A stretch of 64,000 nt of DNA from Eumeta japonica (lineage: Eukaryota > Arthropoda > Insecta > Lepidoptera > Psychidae): the NCBI GenBank assembly GCA_005406025.1, contig BGZK01000018.1:1-64000 (forward strand), given 5' to 3'. The notes below the pieces were generated by a model that worked only from the letters and a program-made list of their open reading frames with translations, was not told the origin of the DNA and made no database searches. Positions 46,686-58,819 of this stretch are shown one piece after another. Numbering within the stretch: position 1 is the stretch's first letter; every line of letters starts with the position of its first letter. The translations under genes and the position numbers were made by a program.

Positions 46686-47200
46686 GTTGTACTGCCCTTG
46701 GTAACGTCGTTAAAAGTCTAACAAACTTGATGAAATGCGTTTCTTTTCTCCTCTGAGTTGGCACCCATATTATCTCTAGATTGATCCAGATGAAAACGTA
46801 GCACATGAAGTCTGTGGGATATTTTACAGTACATGCTTTTGAATCTTTCAAGCATAGTTTCAATCAATTCGTATAACTTTCAGCTCTGTTGTTTCCGAGA
46901 AAATCATTAACTACTTTTTAAAGATTCTCCTAGGATTATTTGCCATGAAAATTGAGGAATTCTGTTAAATTATCATCATGTTCATTATTTGTCTTTCATT
47001 TGTGGTGCGACGAAGATACCGGCTGTAACTTTATCTTCAAATAATTTGAGAAGAATCCCCTTAAACATTGATAAGCTTCAGAATTTAGATACGGGACTTT
47101 CACAAAATTCATTAGGCCTATTATATTTGGTGGAGGCATCATATACTCTTAGGCTCTGCAATTGGTTCCGACGTCACATTATGTTTTCCCATCTGAAGTT
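46686..47200 (-). pseudogene. Relic of a transposon-associated protein of unknown superfamily
   Basis: On the minus strand, in changing frames: LQMGKHNVTSEPIAEPKSI near 47150-47200, MMPPPNIIGLMNFVKV near 47100-47142, LNSEAYQCLRGF, KVTAGIFVAPQMKDK near 47000, LNFHGK, VVNDFLGNNRAESY near 46890, then MYCKISHRLHVLRFHLDQ and GANSEEKRNAFHQ near 46750-46830. I remember this series (PPLHIKLGLMKNFVK, IKEGIFVGPQ, LHFLHSHLD, ERFHQD) as a protein found in many near-identical genomic copies in insects, cnidarians and molluscs, hence transposon-linked, but I cannot name the element. Multiple stops and frameshifts; no TIRs or LTRs found. Confidence 0.55.
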
Positions 47201-47204
47201 CGAC

Positions 47205-49785
47205 TCAATCAGGCAGTATACGCTGAAACTGCTCTACTATCCCAAAAGCAAAGGTGACAAGGGTATTTAGTACACCCGCCCTGTATTTATATCAGAGAAT
47301 TAACCATCTTAAAATCACCTATCACTGGCCAATGGTATTCTGTATGTTTAACTTTTCCAGTACCGTTTTCACACTAACGTAGCTTTCCTTAAATTCCTAA
47401 CACTCGATATTGTGCACTTTACAATTAGTATGCAATTTTCTAATGGGTTGATCAAAGTTCTACCATCACAAAATCAATTAATATGTTCAAAAGTTACTTA
47501 TCAACGTAAATCAGATAAAAGCAAACTTTAAAAGCTAACAACAGATATATAAAAGTTTTTTAAAGAATTCAATCGTTAGAACACAAAACAAAAAAAAAAT
47601 TGTGACCTCTATATGTCGATTTTGTTTCTAAAGCGCCCTTCGTTTTACATTCAAATATTATATTTTACTGCAATCATGGTTTATATGCAGGATCTTTCGG
47701 AGTAGGGAGAGGGCACAAAGTGGATAATTATTTTTTGCTTTTTAATACAGTAACTACCTATTAATAAAAGCGTGGTTTTGCTTTGGTTTTAATTTACATT
47801 TTAAGCAGAACCATAATATAGAACGAGACAAGAATTGTAATCAAAAGCGATGTCAAGATTAATAATTGAAAGCAGAAACAAGATCGGCACCGTGGTCAAC
47901 AGCTTGGGCGGTCGATGAGAAACATAAAAAAACTCATTCGATCTACACGCGGGTGGAGCTGCAAACGAAAGTTAGTTTATGATATTTGTACACCTACAAT
48001 AAATGGCGAAATCTAGTTTATGATAATTATGCAACTATAGCAAACAAGCTGAGATGCACGCATAAATAGAAAATCCAGTTGCGTACATTTAGCCTAACAA
48101 ATAATATATGACTAAGATTACGACGTAGCTCTCCAAACATGTCCATAGGAACGTACGTCGGCCGGGTACCGACGTTTTTTCTTCGGATTAAGTCTGAGGT
48201 TCAAAATTAATATTTCTAGTCATTTTCTTGAAGGTGGTCTTTATAATTATTCTCATTGTCGTCTGAAAACAATACATTTCGAGGGAGAGAAATTTACGTA
48301 TCAAAGGAATTCAACTCTCTTTCATTTTACTCGAATGAAATAGACCGAATAGTCTTTTGCCAACACATTGAATCAAATCAATACAAACGCTCTTCAAGCT
48401 CTACTCAAAAAATTACCTAATTTATCACAATAACAAACCGAAAGGGCCCATAAACCATATGAATGGTACGCGAGGCTAATGTTGCGCCCAGAATAATTTG
48501 ATCCAACAATGTAATGTTGAAGCGAAAACTTCTTTATACAGGTTGAATGAGGTGTACTTTAAAAGCATTCGTGACCGACACGGTCACGTAACGTGGTATT
48601 GTATGACATTTAAATTATGTTCTTGTTTGATTGTCATTTTGAATGTGCAAATATATGATTACTGTGCAGAGAGAAGTAAATATAAAATATATTAATGTTT
48701 TCATATATGAATAAAGTTTTTTGTTTACATATATATATAATTATTGTTTGTTATTTTAGTTACCATAAGCCTATTGCATCATTTTGAGAACATAATCAAA
48801 TAATTGACAGCATAATTAGCTTGAATATTGTTTAAGTGAATGATAACGATCCAGAGAACGATGTAAATTGGATACAGATATTGTGAATATATATAACAAA
48901 AATATGTATTCATTATTATGTTAAATAATTGTATTTATATTTTATACTGGGCTTGCACAGCCCATCATATGTCTGGTAATAAATAAACCATATATATGAA
49001 AATGAATATAATTGTTGCTCGGAATGCCGATAGATATAAAAACCAAACTAATATAAACAGTTTTAATTCATAAATTATGAAAATTTATTTTTTTGCAAAA
49101 TTAATCTGACTTTCCAAAAAAAATGTCATATCTTAGTTTTAAGTTTTCACTTTTGTCGGCAGTCCTCATGACTGCCCGTGCCTTTTTTTTAATTATCGAA
49201 ACCAGTCTTGAAGTCGTATTAATACCAAGCCATTCAAAATACTTAGTGAAAAACTGTTCTTTTTTTTTTAAATAAAGAGACAATGGCCGGTTTATACTTA
49301 ATTATAACTGTCTTATTCACTAAAGAATAATTTTTCATGCGATAATTTTGTTTGACGTCATATGTCAACTAAAAACAGAAAAATCTCTTGTAAGACTTCG
49401 AACGGCTTTCAAAGACATAAACTTCTATTGCTACTGTTTGAAGCTGATTAGATTAATTTAAGCACGATTGAGTTACTCTGGTAGAAGATGAAAACAGCAC
49501 CCGCATTTGATATACAAAATAGGAATGTTGCTCATAGGAATATATTGAATTATAAAACCGAACGAGGAAAAGAAATAAAACGTCATTCATGTTCTTTTTA
49601 GTTAATATTCATAAAAATTTAAATTTATTGACTGCCAACTACAACTACAGCTGTGTGAAAGTTAAAATTTTATTTGTTTTTAAGCAATATAATGAAAAAA
49701 TTATAAAAATTTTGGAAAATCCAAAAGTACACGTCTCATAGCGGTCGTCCAATTTTTACAAATATATATATATTAGTACGAATGT
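47205..49785. other. AT-rich non-coding DNA
   Basis: Nothing recognised beyond a short direct repeat TAGTTTATGATA (near 47971 and 48015). Confidence 0.45.
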
Positions 49786-49787
49786 TT

Positions 49788-50330
49788 TTTCTTGTCATTC
49801 GCACATTTATACAGGGTATAAGGGACGGTCGGGCAAATACTGAATTGGTGGCTTTAGACCATGATTCTGAAACGATAGGCAGTGGAATTTTTCTCCGGAA
49901 ATTTTCGAAATTTTCTGATTTTTTCAATTTTTTTTAAGTGAAATTGTTTATACTAAGCAAACAAACCTTCCTATGCAAAAAAAAAATAAAGAAATACATA
50001 ATTTCAACAAACAGCAATGTAACGCGCGATACAATAATCAACGCTCAGGTGCGTACGCGGATGCGTATTACTAGGTAATTACACACAGCGCGAGTTTGCG
50101 TTACATTGCGTGGTAATCACATATAAAATTTTAGAATTGCGTTTCCGGGAATAAAGAACACTGATCAGAGATTTAAAATGGTAGTCTGTATTTAGAATTT
50201 CAATATTTGCCCGACCGTCATGTATAAGTACATTATTAATAACATGAAAAAAATTTAAGTTCAAAAAATAGCTCGATTTTTATAACGCGAGAGTAGAGCA
50301 CTACCTCAACGCTCCACTTATGAGGCATGC
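49788..50330 (+). repeat. Repeat R480 copy 1, split by a MITE
   Basis: The part after the MITE (50222-50330) and the copy at 50665-50810 agree over about 110 bp, best in GGCGAGAGTAGAGCACTAC and CAACGCTCC.CTTATG.GGC. Upstream of the MITE, 49788-49822 aligns more weakly with 50665-50700. Confidence 0.65.
49823..50221. mobile_element. hAT-like MITE of about 400 bp
   Basis: Ends are inverted: GACGGTCGGGCAAATACTGA at 49824-49843 and its complement with one mismatch at 50200-50219. GTATAAG flanks both sides (49816-49822 and 50222-50228), consistent with a 7-8 bp target duplication as made by hAT elements. Inside is a second inverted pair GCAATGTAACGC / GCGTTACATTGC (near 50014 and 50097). No coding capacity. 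Confidence 0.65.
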
Positions 50331-50664
50331 AAAAATACCACGCAAGCGTTGTGAACGGACCTAAGTTACCTAGATATACATAGATATACAACGAACAAAA
50401 TGTCCAGTCGTATTTTTATAATACTAATTGCAATTAAACTACGTTGAATTAGACCGTGATCTTTGAAAGGACTTAGTCTAGTATAATACTAAAGCGTTTG
50501 GAAAAAAAATTGACTAGATCAGTTAAGTTTTTCGGTAGTTATCGTGACCACGCGAGTCTGGATACGTACAGGCACACGGACGTCCACGGAATAATTTTGT
50601 TAGACATCTTTTTCATTCATTTAAAAAGCGAAATGTCTTTTAAAAAGAGCATAAGTGTTGAAAC

Positions 50665-50810
50665 TAGTGTTTTTCCTTGATATTCATGTGTAAATATTAT
50701 TATATAAGTGCGATAACAAATAAATAGAGACACTTTTAGTTCAAAAAATCACTTGATTTTTGTAAGGCGAGAGTAGAGCACTACATCAACGCTCCGCTTA
50801 TGGGGCGTGT
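50665..50810 (+). repeat. Repeat R480 copy 2 (empty site)
   Basis: Same sequence as copy 1 at a fixed offset of 480 bp but continuous across TATATAAGTG where copy 1 has the MITE. Confidence 0.65.
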
Positions 50811-51099
50811 AATAGCCGATAATAAGAAGCTCTATCTTTTTGTACATTTTCCAATGCAATTTGTACACTTTTTTACAACACAATTCGATATTTTTATTTT
50901 GCCAACCTGTCAGCTTGCTCACTATATATTCATTGTGGTGTTAATTTCTAATTTTGAAGCCACAGATTAAGAGACTGATTTCGATGCCTCATGGCCCGTC
51001 CTTAATGTAAATGTCAACAACGGCGCCACTTGACGGCTGTTGCAGAAGAAAATTTCCTGGCAATAAAAAAATTCATTCAGGAGAATATGCGAGTCACAT

Positions 51100-51801
51100 G
51101 TGAAGCATATACTGCAGATTGGACAATGAGGAATGCACGAAAATGCACGAAGGTATATTTGCATAAGGAGGACAGTTTCATACTAAGTACTGCATAATCT
51201 AACGCAAGCTGAAATGCAGGATAGACTAGAAAAATGTAAAGCGACCTCGTCTCGACGCGCTTGTGATATCGTTATGGGTAATGAGTAATAGATTTATCAG
51301 CGTGATCCAGAAACGAAGCGTCGGTCGACTGGGTGGTTGTTTCCAAATGAATGGTGAAATTTTAATTGCCAAGTAATTTTTTTTTTTTTACAAGATATCT
51401 GGTGTCGGTACCCTAACTAAATTGAAGCACTATCACTATGAATGATACCAAACGCATGCTAAAAGTTTTGACCGGTGTGAGTAGCAAGCGATCAAATTCT
51501 GGTCCCGCGCATTCGGTACTCGATGTAACAAATTTTTTGGACAGCACATCGGCCGAACATTAAACTCCAAACCATCGCCGTTCTTACGGTTCCAATTTGG
51601 CATCATGTGACATTTTTTTATTCCGAAAATACAAAAACGACTTATAGAAAACAATTTTCATTACTGAAAGATGTACTGGCGTTATTTAAGAAGGCAGTCG
51701 AAGAAGTGTCTGAAGCGGATTGGCAAATGTGTTTTGAAAACAGGCTTAAGCGTATGAAACTTTGTATAGACGTCGATGAAGAGTTCTATGAAATGATGTA
51801 A
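51100..51801 (+). pseudogene. mariner transposase remnant (lineage 3), internally deleted
   Basis: Plus strand reads LTQAEMQDRLEKCKATS near 51190-51240, DIVMGNE near 51267 where VTGDE is usual (first catalytic Asp changed to Asn), YQRDPETKRRSTGWLFPNE near 51300-51350, a gap, then SVLDVTNFLDSTSAEH near 51520 and an ORF (51607-51801) with FKKAVEEVSEADWQMCFENR and RMKLCIDVDEEFYEMM, the usual C-terminal pattern. The segment between the first and second catalytic Asp is mostly missing. TIRs were not found. Confidence 0.75.
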
Positions 51802-51829
51802 TACAAAGGTCCCTTATACTATATATAGA

Positions 51830-54800
51830 ATTGCATAAATTTATAAGTTTCCCTCGCATCTACAATGTTCAGAGTTCTGAAACCGAATTTTAAATTTCTG
51901 TTTCAATATTGCAAACTTTCAGCCGTAGTCGTCGATTGTATAAAATGAAAGTAAATAATAAATATATATACTTTTTTTCAATAAGTAAAAGAGCAGTTCT
52001 TAACTATAACTTAAATATTGCGCATTAGTTTTATTCGCTCGCTGTCGCTGGTCTTTTAATCCGAGACTCCTATTTTTAAACTATAAAATATTGTTTTTTC
52101 GATCCTTTCATATGTAATAATGTATAGGGAGTAAAACGAAAATTACACCGAGAATAAAACACAAACAAGGAACATCGTCACTTCTGTAGAAACACTATTA
52201 ATGATAAGGTAAGAATAAAAGAAAGGCTATGGCTTCATTACTTAAGCATATCCATTTACGAAGAGCCCCCAGGAGATGGATATATTCCATGATTCTGATA
52301 TAAAAATGTTTTCGGGGTTCCGTAGCAGGTCGAAAATGTATCCCTATGGTGTGATTTTCACGAGCAATCGTCTGTATGCTTGTCTATATCTCACTATTAA
52401 TAGTTAGACTATAATAATTACTAATTGTCATTAACTGAAATCTAACATAATGATAGAGCGTCTACGTCAATTTCTGGTTAAAAAAATATCGCAATTTATA
52501 ACTGTCAGTGTATTTTAATATGTATTAATTTTGAAGCTCGACTGTATTGTTTTAAAATATTGTTACAAATCCGAAAAAAACTTGTAACTAACATTTGAAA
52601 AAAATATAATTTTATGTTTTATTCCTTTTGAGTCATTAATCCGAAAATAATAAAGTTATTTATTCAATTTGTTTTAATTATACAGTAAGAACGCTAAAAA
52701 TGTCATCGGAAAGATTGACGGAAAATATGTTTTAAATATTCTTTTAATTGAAATTTTAAAGGAGGCAAACAAACAGACTGCATTACACGTTTACGTCACA
52801 AAAATTTTCGACAATTTTGTGTTGATTTTTATAAAATATCGCTGTCGGCTTTTGAACTGTTAAGAAATGTAACAAGGTTTAACAAGCTATTTTACTATAC
52901 ATGGTTCTAAATTTCTATGGATTGATTCTACTACATTTAATAATTTTTAAGAAATTATCAGGTCTGATTAATGTTATAGAAATTCTTAAATGTATCAAGT
53001 ATACAGAATCCTAAAAAACATTTAATGTTTTAGATTATTAGCGATTTCATAAATAATATTTTCTTCAAAATGTATACCATGAACTATAAACAAACGCGTA
53101 TAGTAACAATAAATACAAACAACAAATCACGTACACCATCGCTATCTTACTATGCTCTTATCTTCCGTAACTGAAGATGGATTTAAGGCATGAATCTCGA
53201 ATCTATTGTATATCGGGGACATCAATCTCGCTAAGTTTCATGAACTGTGCGTCCGTATACATTTTATTTTGTTTTTGTTCATCAGGGCGTTTATTTTCGT
53301 TCACAATGAGACTTCTTTTTGTACCTATTTTATAGGATGATGAGAAATTAAATAAGTGTTTCCTTCTTTGTTTCTAGACCAAAGAGATCTTGCGGTTCCA
53401 TTCTATTTATATCTGTTTATCGATTATATATTCCTAGTCTCCTAGTCTCTCAGTTATATACTTACTGGTCGCTGAGATATTGAAGTCGTTCGAATCATTG
53501 GATGTTCACTTTTAAGCACATACAGTATTTCATGTTCTAGATTTTCATGATGAACTGCTCTGGGCCACTGGTAGGCCAATGGTAGCTCGTGACTTTTAAC
53601 CAAGTCAGGATAGCCGACTAGTACTAGGTGGACTAATAGATGAAGCCTACCCACGCGGCGGCGTACGATGCGCCCTAGAACCTTTCTTCCTCAAAGACTT
53701 TTCTTCCTTTCCTGTTGCCTACGTATTATCGCTAGAAGATGCCGATGTGAACCATGTAGATTACTTTGGATCGTTCTAGGATTTACTCATTTCAAATTTT
53801 ATTTCACAAAGAAATCCTCGAGCACGTCTATTAATTCTACATTAAGTAATGTTTATTTAGTGGACAACAGTAACGGTCTGACATCCATTTATATCGCTTA
53901 TCACTCACGACACCTGAAGTACGAAAACATTCAGTTTTAAGGCAGTGCCTTGAAGGTATTTTAAATTCAAAGGGACCGCAAATTTCCAATACGCTGTCCA
54001 TCAAAATTTAATTTTTCGTGTGACTTATGTATGGATAGTTCGATTTGCCAAATCGGACATTTTCTCTTAGACAGACACGCATTCATTGACGCTTCGATTA
54101 TTGATAAGTAAGCCTGTCAATTACTGACTTAATGAACAGAAAAATAAATTAATACACAATTTGAAAAACGCATAACAAAAGAAAATTAACAGTATTATGT
54201 GAAGAATTTTAAATGTAAAGAAAAAATATAATAATAAAAATAAACACCTCGTTTAATCTTCCAAGTGAGAATCTTGAGATGTACAGATATCATTACAAAA
54301 AAGAGTAGTAAATTTTTTTATACTCCATCGAACGAATTTTACATGTTTTGCATTTCCGTTTAAAGAATGCTAAATTTCGTATTCTTTTATGATACATCCC
54401 ATTTATTACCTTAAGTCACTAATTAGTTAGAACCTATGTAAACTAAAACTCAAAAAAGCAAGAACTTGTGTCTATTATTCCCAAAATTCTCTTTGTGATT
54501 GGAAAACAAAAACACTGAAAGCAAAAGCAACGTTTTTATTTGTGAACAAACTGCCCAAATTATTTAGCCGATCTTTTATCGATATATTTAATGACGTTAC
54601 CATGGTTTGATAAGTATATTGCGAATGTATATAATACGTTATTCATTAGTTTTTTACATAAATGAAGACATGTTTCTCGTTATCCTTTCTTGAAATGTAC
54701 AGTGCAATTGACATTACACGTAAACTAGGTCTTTAGTATATATCTGGAAGATTTGTTTTGCATTAAAATACTGCAATATTTACGTAGTAAAGTTTTTGTT

Positions 54801-54950
54801 CTACTGTACGTGTTCAAATACTAATTTAGAATGCATACATATTAATATGTTTTATTACATATTTATTCTAAATATTAGAACGCATACAGTAAGAGTTTTG
54901 ATTTTATCGATTCTCGCTATGAGTTAGGCTAGCATATTGGAAACTTATTG
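51830..54950. other. Mostly AT-rich non-coding DNA
   Basis: A GC-richer patch at 53540-53700 has some tRNA-like flavour (GGCTATCCTGACTTGGTTAA on the minus strand) but no convincing A and B box pair. Small ORFs at 53454-53654 and 53668-53940 have no motif. Confidence 0.35.
52316..52400 (+). repeat. GGTTCCG-family repeat fragment
   Basis: GGGGTTCCGTAGCAGGTCGA, then TCCCTATGGTGTGATTTTCA and TCGTCTGTATGCTTGTCTAT, the family's 5' order. Confidence 0.5.
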
Positions 54951-54954
54951 CTTT

Positions 54955-55008
54955 TTTCGAGGAGAGGGAGACAGTTGCTCTGCAGTGGGGCATGATATAG
55001 ATTTTACA
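54955..55008 (+). repeat. Possible lepidopteran LINE 3' tail
   Basis: GAGGAGAGGGAGACAGTTGC then TCTGCAGTGGGGCATGATAT resembles the common GAGGCCTTTGCCCAGCAGTG tail of moth and butterfly retroelements. Only about 50 bp. Confidence 0.35.
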
Positions 55009-55539
55009 CAATTGAACAACGTATTTTTAGTAACTTTAATGTATTAAAAATACCATGTTTAACTAAATGACATTATTATTATAAAAAAAAATTGGTTCAT
55101 TATTCCAGAATTACACAGTTACTACCTAGTCCAAGTAGAAGGTAGGATTAAACTCCCAAAGCCGGATTAAAGTTGTTTTTAAGTTCATCACAACTTGAGG
55201 GTTAAGGCTCTGTATGGGCATTATTTGCTTTGTGAAGGATTTCAAGCCAAATTATGCTAATAATTATATTTAATAAAAAACATATTTACCCTAAAATTCC
55301 CATACGAAGAAAGCTATTATATAATAACTTTATGACAAATTAAATATTGCAATCCACGCATATGACGACAATAAGTTGAGAAATTTCCGTAAAATATTCT
55401 AAACAATTATCACAACGAAAATAAAATACCGACGACTATAAACGCCGCATAGAAAACAAAAAGATTGCTTTTTAATTATAGCCGTTTTTATTTAGAAATT
55501 AAATTTATTTTTGCATAATACAGGTATGGAGAATGGAAG

Positions 55540-55795
55540 AGAGGCAATAACATTATGTGATGCCCCCCAAGTTTTAACGGCGGCCATGTTGAAAATTACG
55601 CAATCAATTAATTTCCAAGAAAAAGTTCCTCGGCGGGCTCACGGCACAAAAGTAATTTGATGGCTCACATAAACTTTTTTTCTCGGCGTTTTCATTTAAT
55701 TTCGACTCGCCAACTGATGAATATCAGGATTTTTTAATCTGGATCCAGCGCTGAATGTTTCCTTTTTTTTTAACAAACCCGGCCCGACGACAACT
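55540..55795. other. GC-rich island
   Basis: GTTTTAACGGCGGCCATGTT, CCTCGGCGGGCTCACGGCAC and AACCCGGCCCGACGAC in an AT-rich setting; no frame recognised. Confidence 0.35.
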
Positions 55796-56073
55796 TTTAT
55801 TACATAAGTCATATAAAAGAACATTCGAATAAAAATTGATTGATTATACCTTCTTCCGTAATATTGAATGATGCTTTTATTTTGTAACTGTGAATAAGTA
55901 TTTTATGAGGAACAAAATACGTATTTTATTTCTCAATAAGAAGTTTATTCAAAATTGTTGTACAAACCGATTGATCGAGTTAAAATAAAATTTAGTTTAG
56001 TTAAAATAAGCTGTAGTTGGATTGGTTAATTGAACTATAGAGTAAACAAGTCGATGACTCACAAACTGTACGT

Positions 56074-56103
56074 AAATCGTAAACTTGTGAAAGTTTACGA
56101 TTT
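56074..56103. repeat. Inverted repeat, 13-bp perfect arms
   Basis: AAATCGTAAACTT (56074-56086), loop GTGA, AAGTTTACGATTT (56091-56103). Confidence 0.9.
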
Positions 56104-56109
56104 TGTGAA

Positions 56110-56690
56110 ATAAATTTCCAAATGAAAAAAATTGGCGGTAATACGAGACAAGGGATATTTTATTCCTTAAACAAAAATTTTCGATTCCATAGTTCGAGAA
56201 TTCATTTTGAGCCTATAATTAATAATGAATAACTTGACATATTAACCGGCATTCCTCTATCATGTTACAAATTACTTGCAGTTAAGCTAGAAATAATAAA
56301 GAACTTTTTAATTAATTGTAACAAAATTAATATTACATAATAAGTAATACCTACGTAACCTTCCTTATTTGATATTTTTAGTAAAATCGATCTACCGTTG
56401 ATATTTACATCTAAGCTTTTTTTATGAATCTTTATTAATATTCGTACATCAAAGCATTTGAAAGTTCGCAATATAGACATAAAACTAATACTTATTCAAA
56501 TTCTATGCATCTCGCTCTTATCCACGTAGTGTTTTCAAATTTATAACAATATCGTTCAAATCAGAAATACTCGCTGCGTTCATTATAAATAAAAACGGCA
56601 TTAAGTGCCACTTTTTCAAATACTTGTAAGGTTTCATACTTTAAAAATTAAAGAGAAATCCTTATAATGGAATTTCTGTGTCACAATAAT
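56110..56690. other. AT-rich non-coding DNA
   Basis: Nothing recognised; the 71-codon minus ORF (56265-56480) has no motif. Confidence 0.4.
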
Positions 56691-56699
56691 TTTTCTCAC

Positions 56700-56980
56700 A
56701 GATTTGTATTGCCATTTATGAACTGTGGCGGACGAGTACTCATCGCCATGCTTTTTATTGAGATGGTGATGATTTCGATCCATGACCATTAGCGATTAAA
56801 CCAAAGGGATTTATAAGGCGAATCAAATTAAGCCATTTGATCTGAGCTCTACCTGTCGTAAAGGGGTCGTTCGCGAATTTTGTCTCCGCATGCCGAACGT
56901 TAACGACTCACCACCCGCACACTGCCGGCATGAAGACCTTATACGGGGATTGAGCCGCTCACAATAAAAAACTGTGGGAG
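56700..56980. other. Balanced-composition segment, unassigned
   Basis: CGGACGAGTACTCATCGCCA, GGGGTCGTTCGCGAATTTTG and ACCCGCACACTGCCGGCATG. No coding frame; could be a degraded repeat or a conserved non-coding element. Confidence 0.3.
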
Positions 56981-57194
56981 TCTATACAGTAGAGTAGCAA
57001 AAGCAAAAACCTTACAATTATTATTAACAACTTGAAATCGATCTCAGATGCAGAAATCAATTCCTCGTATCCATTGCTTGTGAAACTATTTTAAAATTTA
57101 ACATGTACTAGACTATTTGAAGAATTTAACACTTTCTTATACGCCATAAGATGTACGTAACTTTTTAATAGTATTCTGAAAGCTTTCAAAGAAT

Positions 57195-58070
57195 TTATTT
57201 ACCACTAGCTTCCACCCGCGCATCCGTTTGTGTGGACGTAGAATGGATTCCTTCATTTTATAGAGTGAAACCTTTATAACTGGGATTTGAAGGGACTTAT
57301 ATATTTTATCACTTATACAGGCTTTTCATTTATCCAATTTCCCAAATAGGTAGGTTAACATGACAGTTGTTTTATTTATAAAGGGCCCCACTATGGGAGA
57401 TATTAATGTATCATTTTTCATATAAAGAAATGGAAATGTTAGTAAAAATCTGATAGGTTTAAACGTGTCATAACTTGTCTAAACCTGATATTGTCTCACT
57501 TATACGGGCTATTGATCTACAAAGTCCCAACTATAGAGATAAAAATCGAAAAAATTTAAAAAATTGTGTCTCAATTACAAAGGTTTCAAAATTCCCAGTG
57601 AAAGAGGTATTTCAATGCAAAAGTGTCGGTACCTCATTGTAATTATCAATAACGTAGGTTTTCCACATATCCAGGGCCCACTTATTCCGGTGTCACTGCA
57701 TTTCGGCCAATTATGATCTTAATCATGATTCCGATCGCCATTCCGTTCTCGGTTCTACTCCCGATCCCGCTCTCCCGGCCCGCTTTTAATTGTGGAATTG
57801 GTCTCGATCTAAGTAGATTACGATTCTAACCCCGCTCTGAATTCCGATCTCGGTGTTGCTCCTTATTCCGATTCCGATCATGTTTTTGGTCCCGTTCCAG
57901 ATTTCAATCTCTTTCGGTCTCGACTTTCAATTCTGCTCTTAGTCCCGTTTGCAATTTCAATTGTGTTACTGAATCTGCAATCGCACAAATATGCATATAA
58001 CACCTGGCCAAAATATTAATAGTTTATTTTACTCAAGGAGCTTCTACTTCATGAAGGATATTTTAGAATC
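57195..58070 (+). repeat. Repeat element with internal TCCCGAT array
   Basis: Starts ACTAGCTTCCACCCGCGCAT (the inverse of a CTAGT end), passes through three diverged copies of a CACTTATACRGGCTWTTSAT/CCAATTTCCC type unit (57310, 57495, 57660), and then the array at 57710-57965. After it AACACCTGGCCAAAAT parallels GCTTGGCCAAAAACTGCCAC after the 63-kb array. Confidence 0.45.
57710..57965 (+). repeat. Degenerate TCCCGAT/GATTCCG array
   Basis: Irregular 6-12 bp units such as GATTCCGATC, CTCCCGATCCCGCTCTCCC and ATTCCGATTCCGATC over about 250 bp, all pyrimidine-rich on the plus strand. Confidence 0.65.
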
Positions 58071-58564
58071 GGCTTTGTAGTTTAGTTCAATAGTACGCAG
58101 ATTAAATGAAGGATAGTTGTTAGTCCTTTTTTTTCAGAAATCTTCGCGCTTGCCAGCACTACTTATCGTCAGTTTTATACTACCTAATTGGATGAATGGT
58201 TTAGATACACCAAGAAGACGAAAAAAATAAGCACTCATTTTTATACATTATACAACTCTAATCCCCCTTCGCCTAATTACGAAAAATGCGCCTCACCATT
58301 TTTAATAAGTGATTAATATTTATACCAAACATAATCCTATTTCGCTCCATAAATGTTTTGATTTTGCGGTGCATGAATCAGTGAGGCCCTTTTCTCAAAT
58401 TATAAATTTACTGTTTCCATTTTACGTTATTTAATAAAGTACTTAATCAGTCAAAATGCTGTAGTTTATCAATGAAATTGCCATACTGATCGTTGTGTCG
58501 AGCTCTCTTTACCACGCCATTAAGGCATAACCGCCCTCAATTTTTTATTTCAGATCGAGGTTTA

Positions 58565-58810
58565 TGAAACTTATGCCTTCCATACTGGCTCAGTGCGCAC
58601 TACATCGGGGGTTGTTAAAGACTATCGTCACCAGTGCGGAGACAGGGTCCACGACCAACAGCTTAACGGTCTCTCCAAAGCATAGAGTGTGTGGTTTAGG
58701 TTCAGTTAAGTTAAAAACTCATTGGTCAATTTCGATTGATCAACTCGTGGTCAGCATCAAATCTGATACCTTCTGATCCTTAGCTGAGCCTTAGCCACCG
58801 AGCCACCACC
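58565..58810 (-). repeat. tRNA-headed SINE, degraded
   Basis: Read on the minus strand it begins with an A-box-like GGTGGCTCGGTGGCTAAGGC near 58785-58805 and ends with a body complementary to CGACCAACAGCTTAACGGTC and TATCGTCACCAGTGCGGAGA. I associate the phrase about accession of CAACAGCTTAACG and CTCCRAAGCA with a common lepidopteran SINE. Parallel fragments at 31862-31945 and, weaker, 11505-11575. Confidence 0.5.
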
Positions 58811-58819
58811 GCTCCGTAC

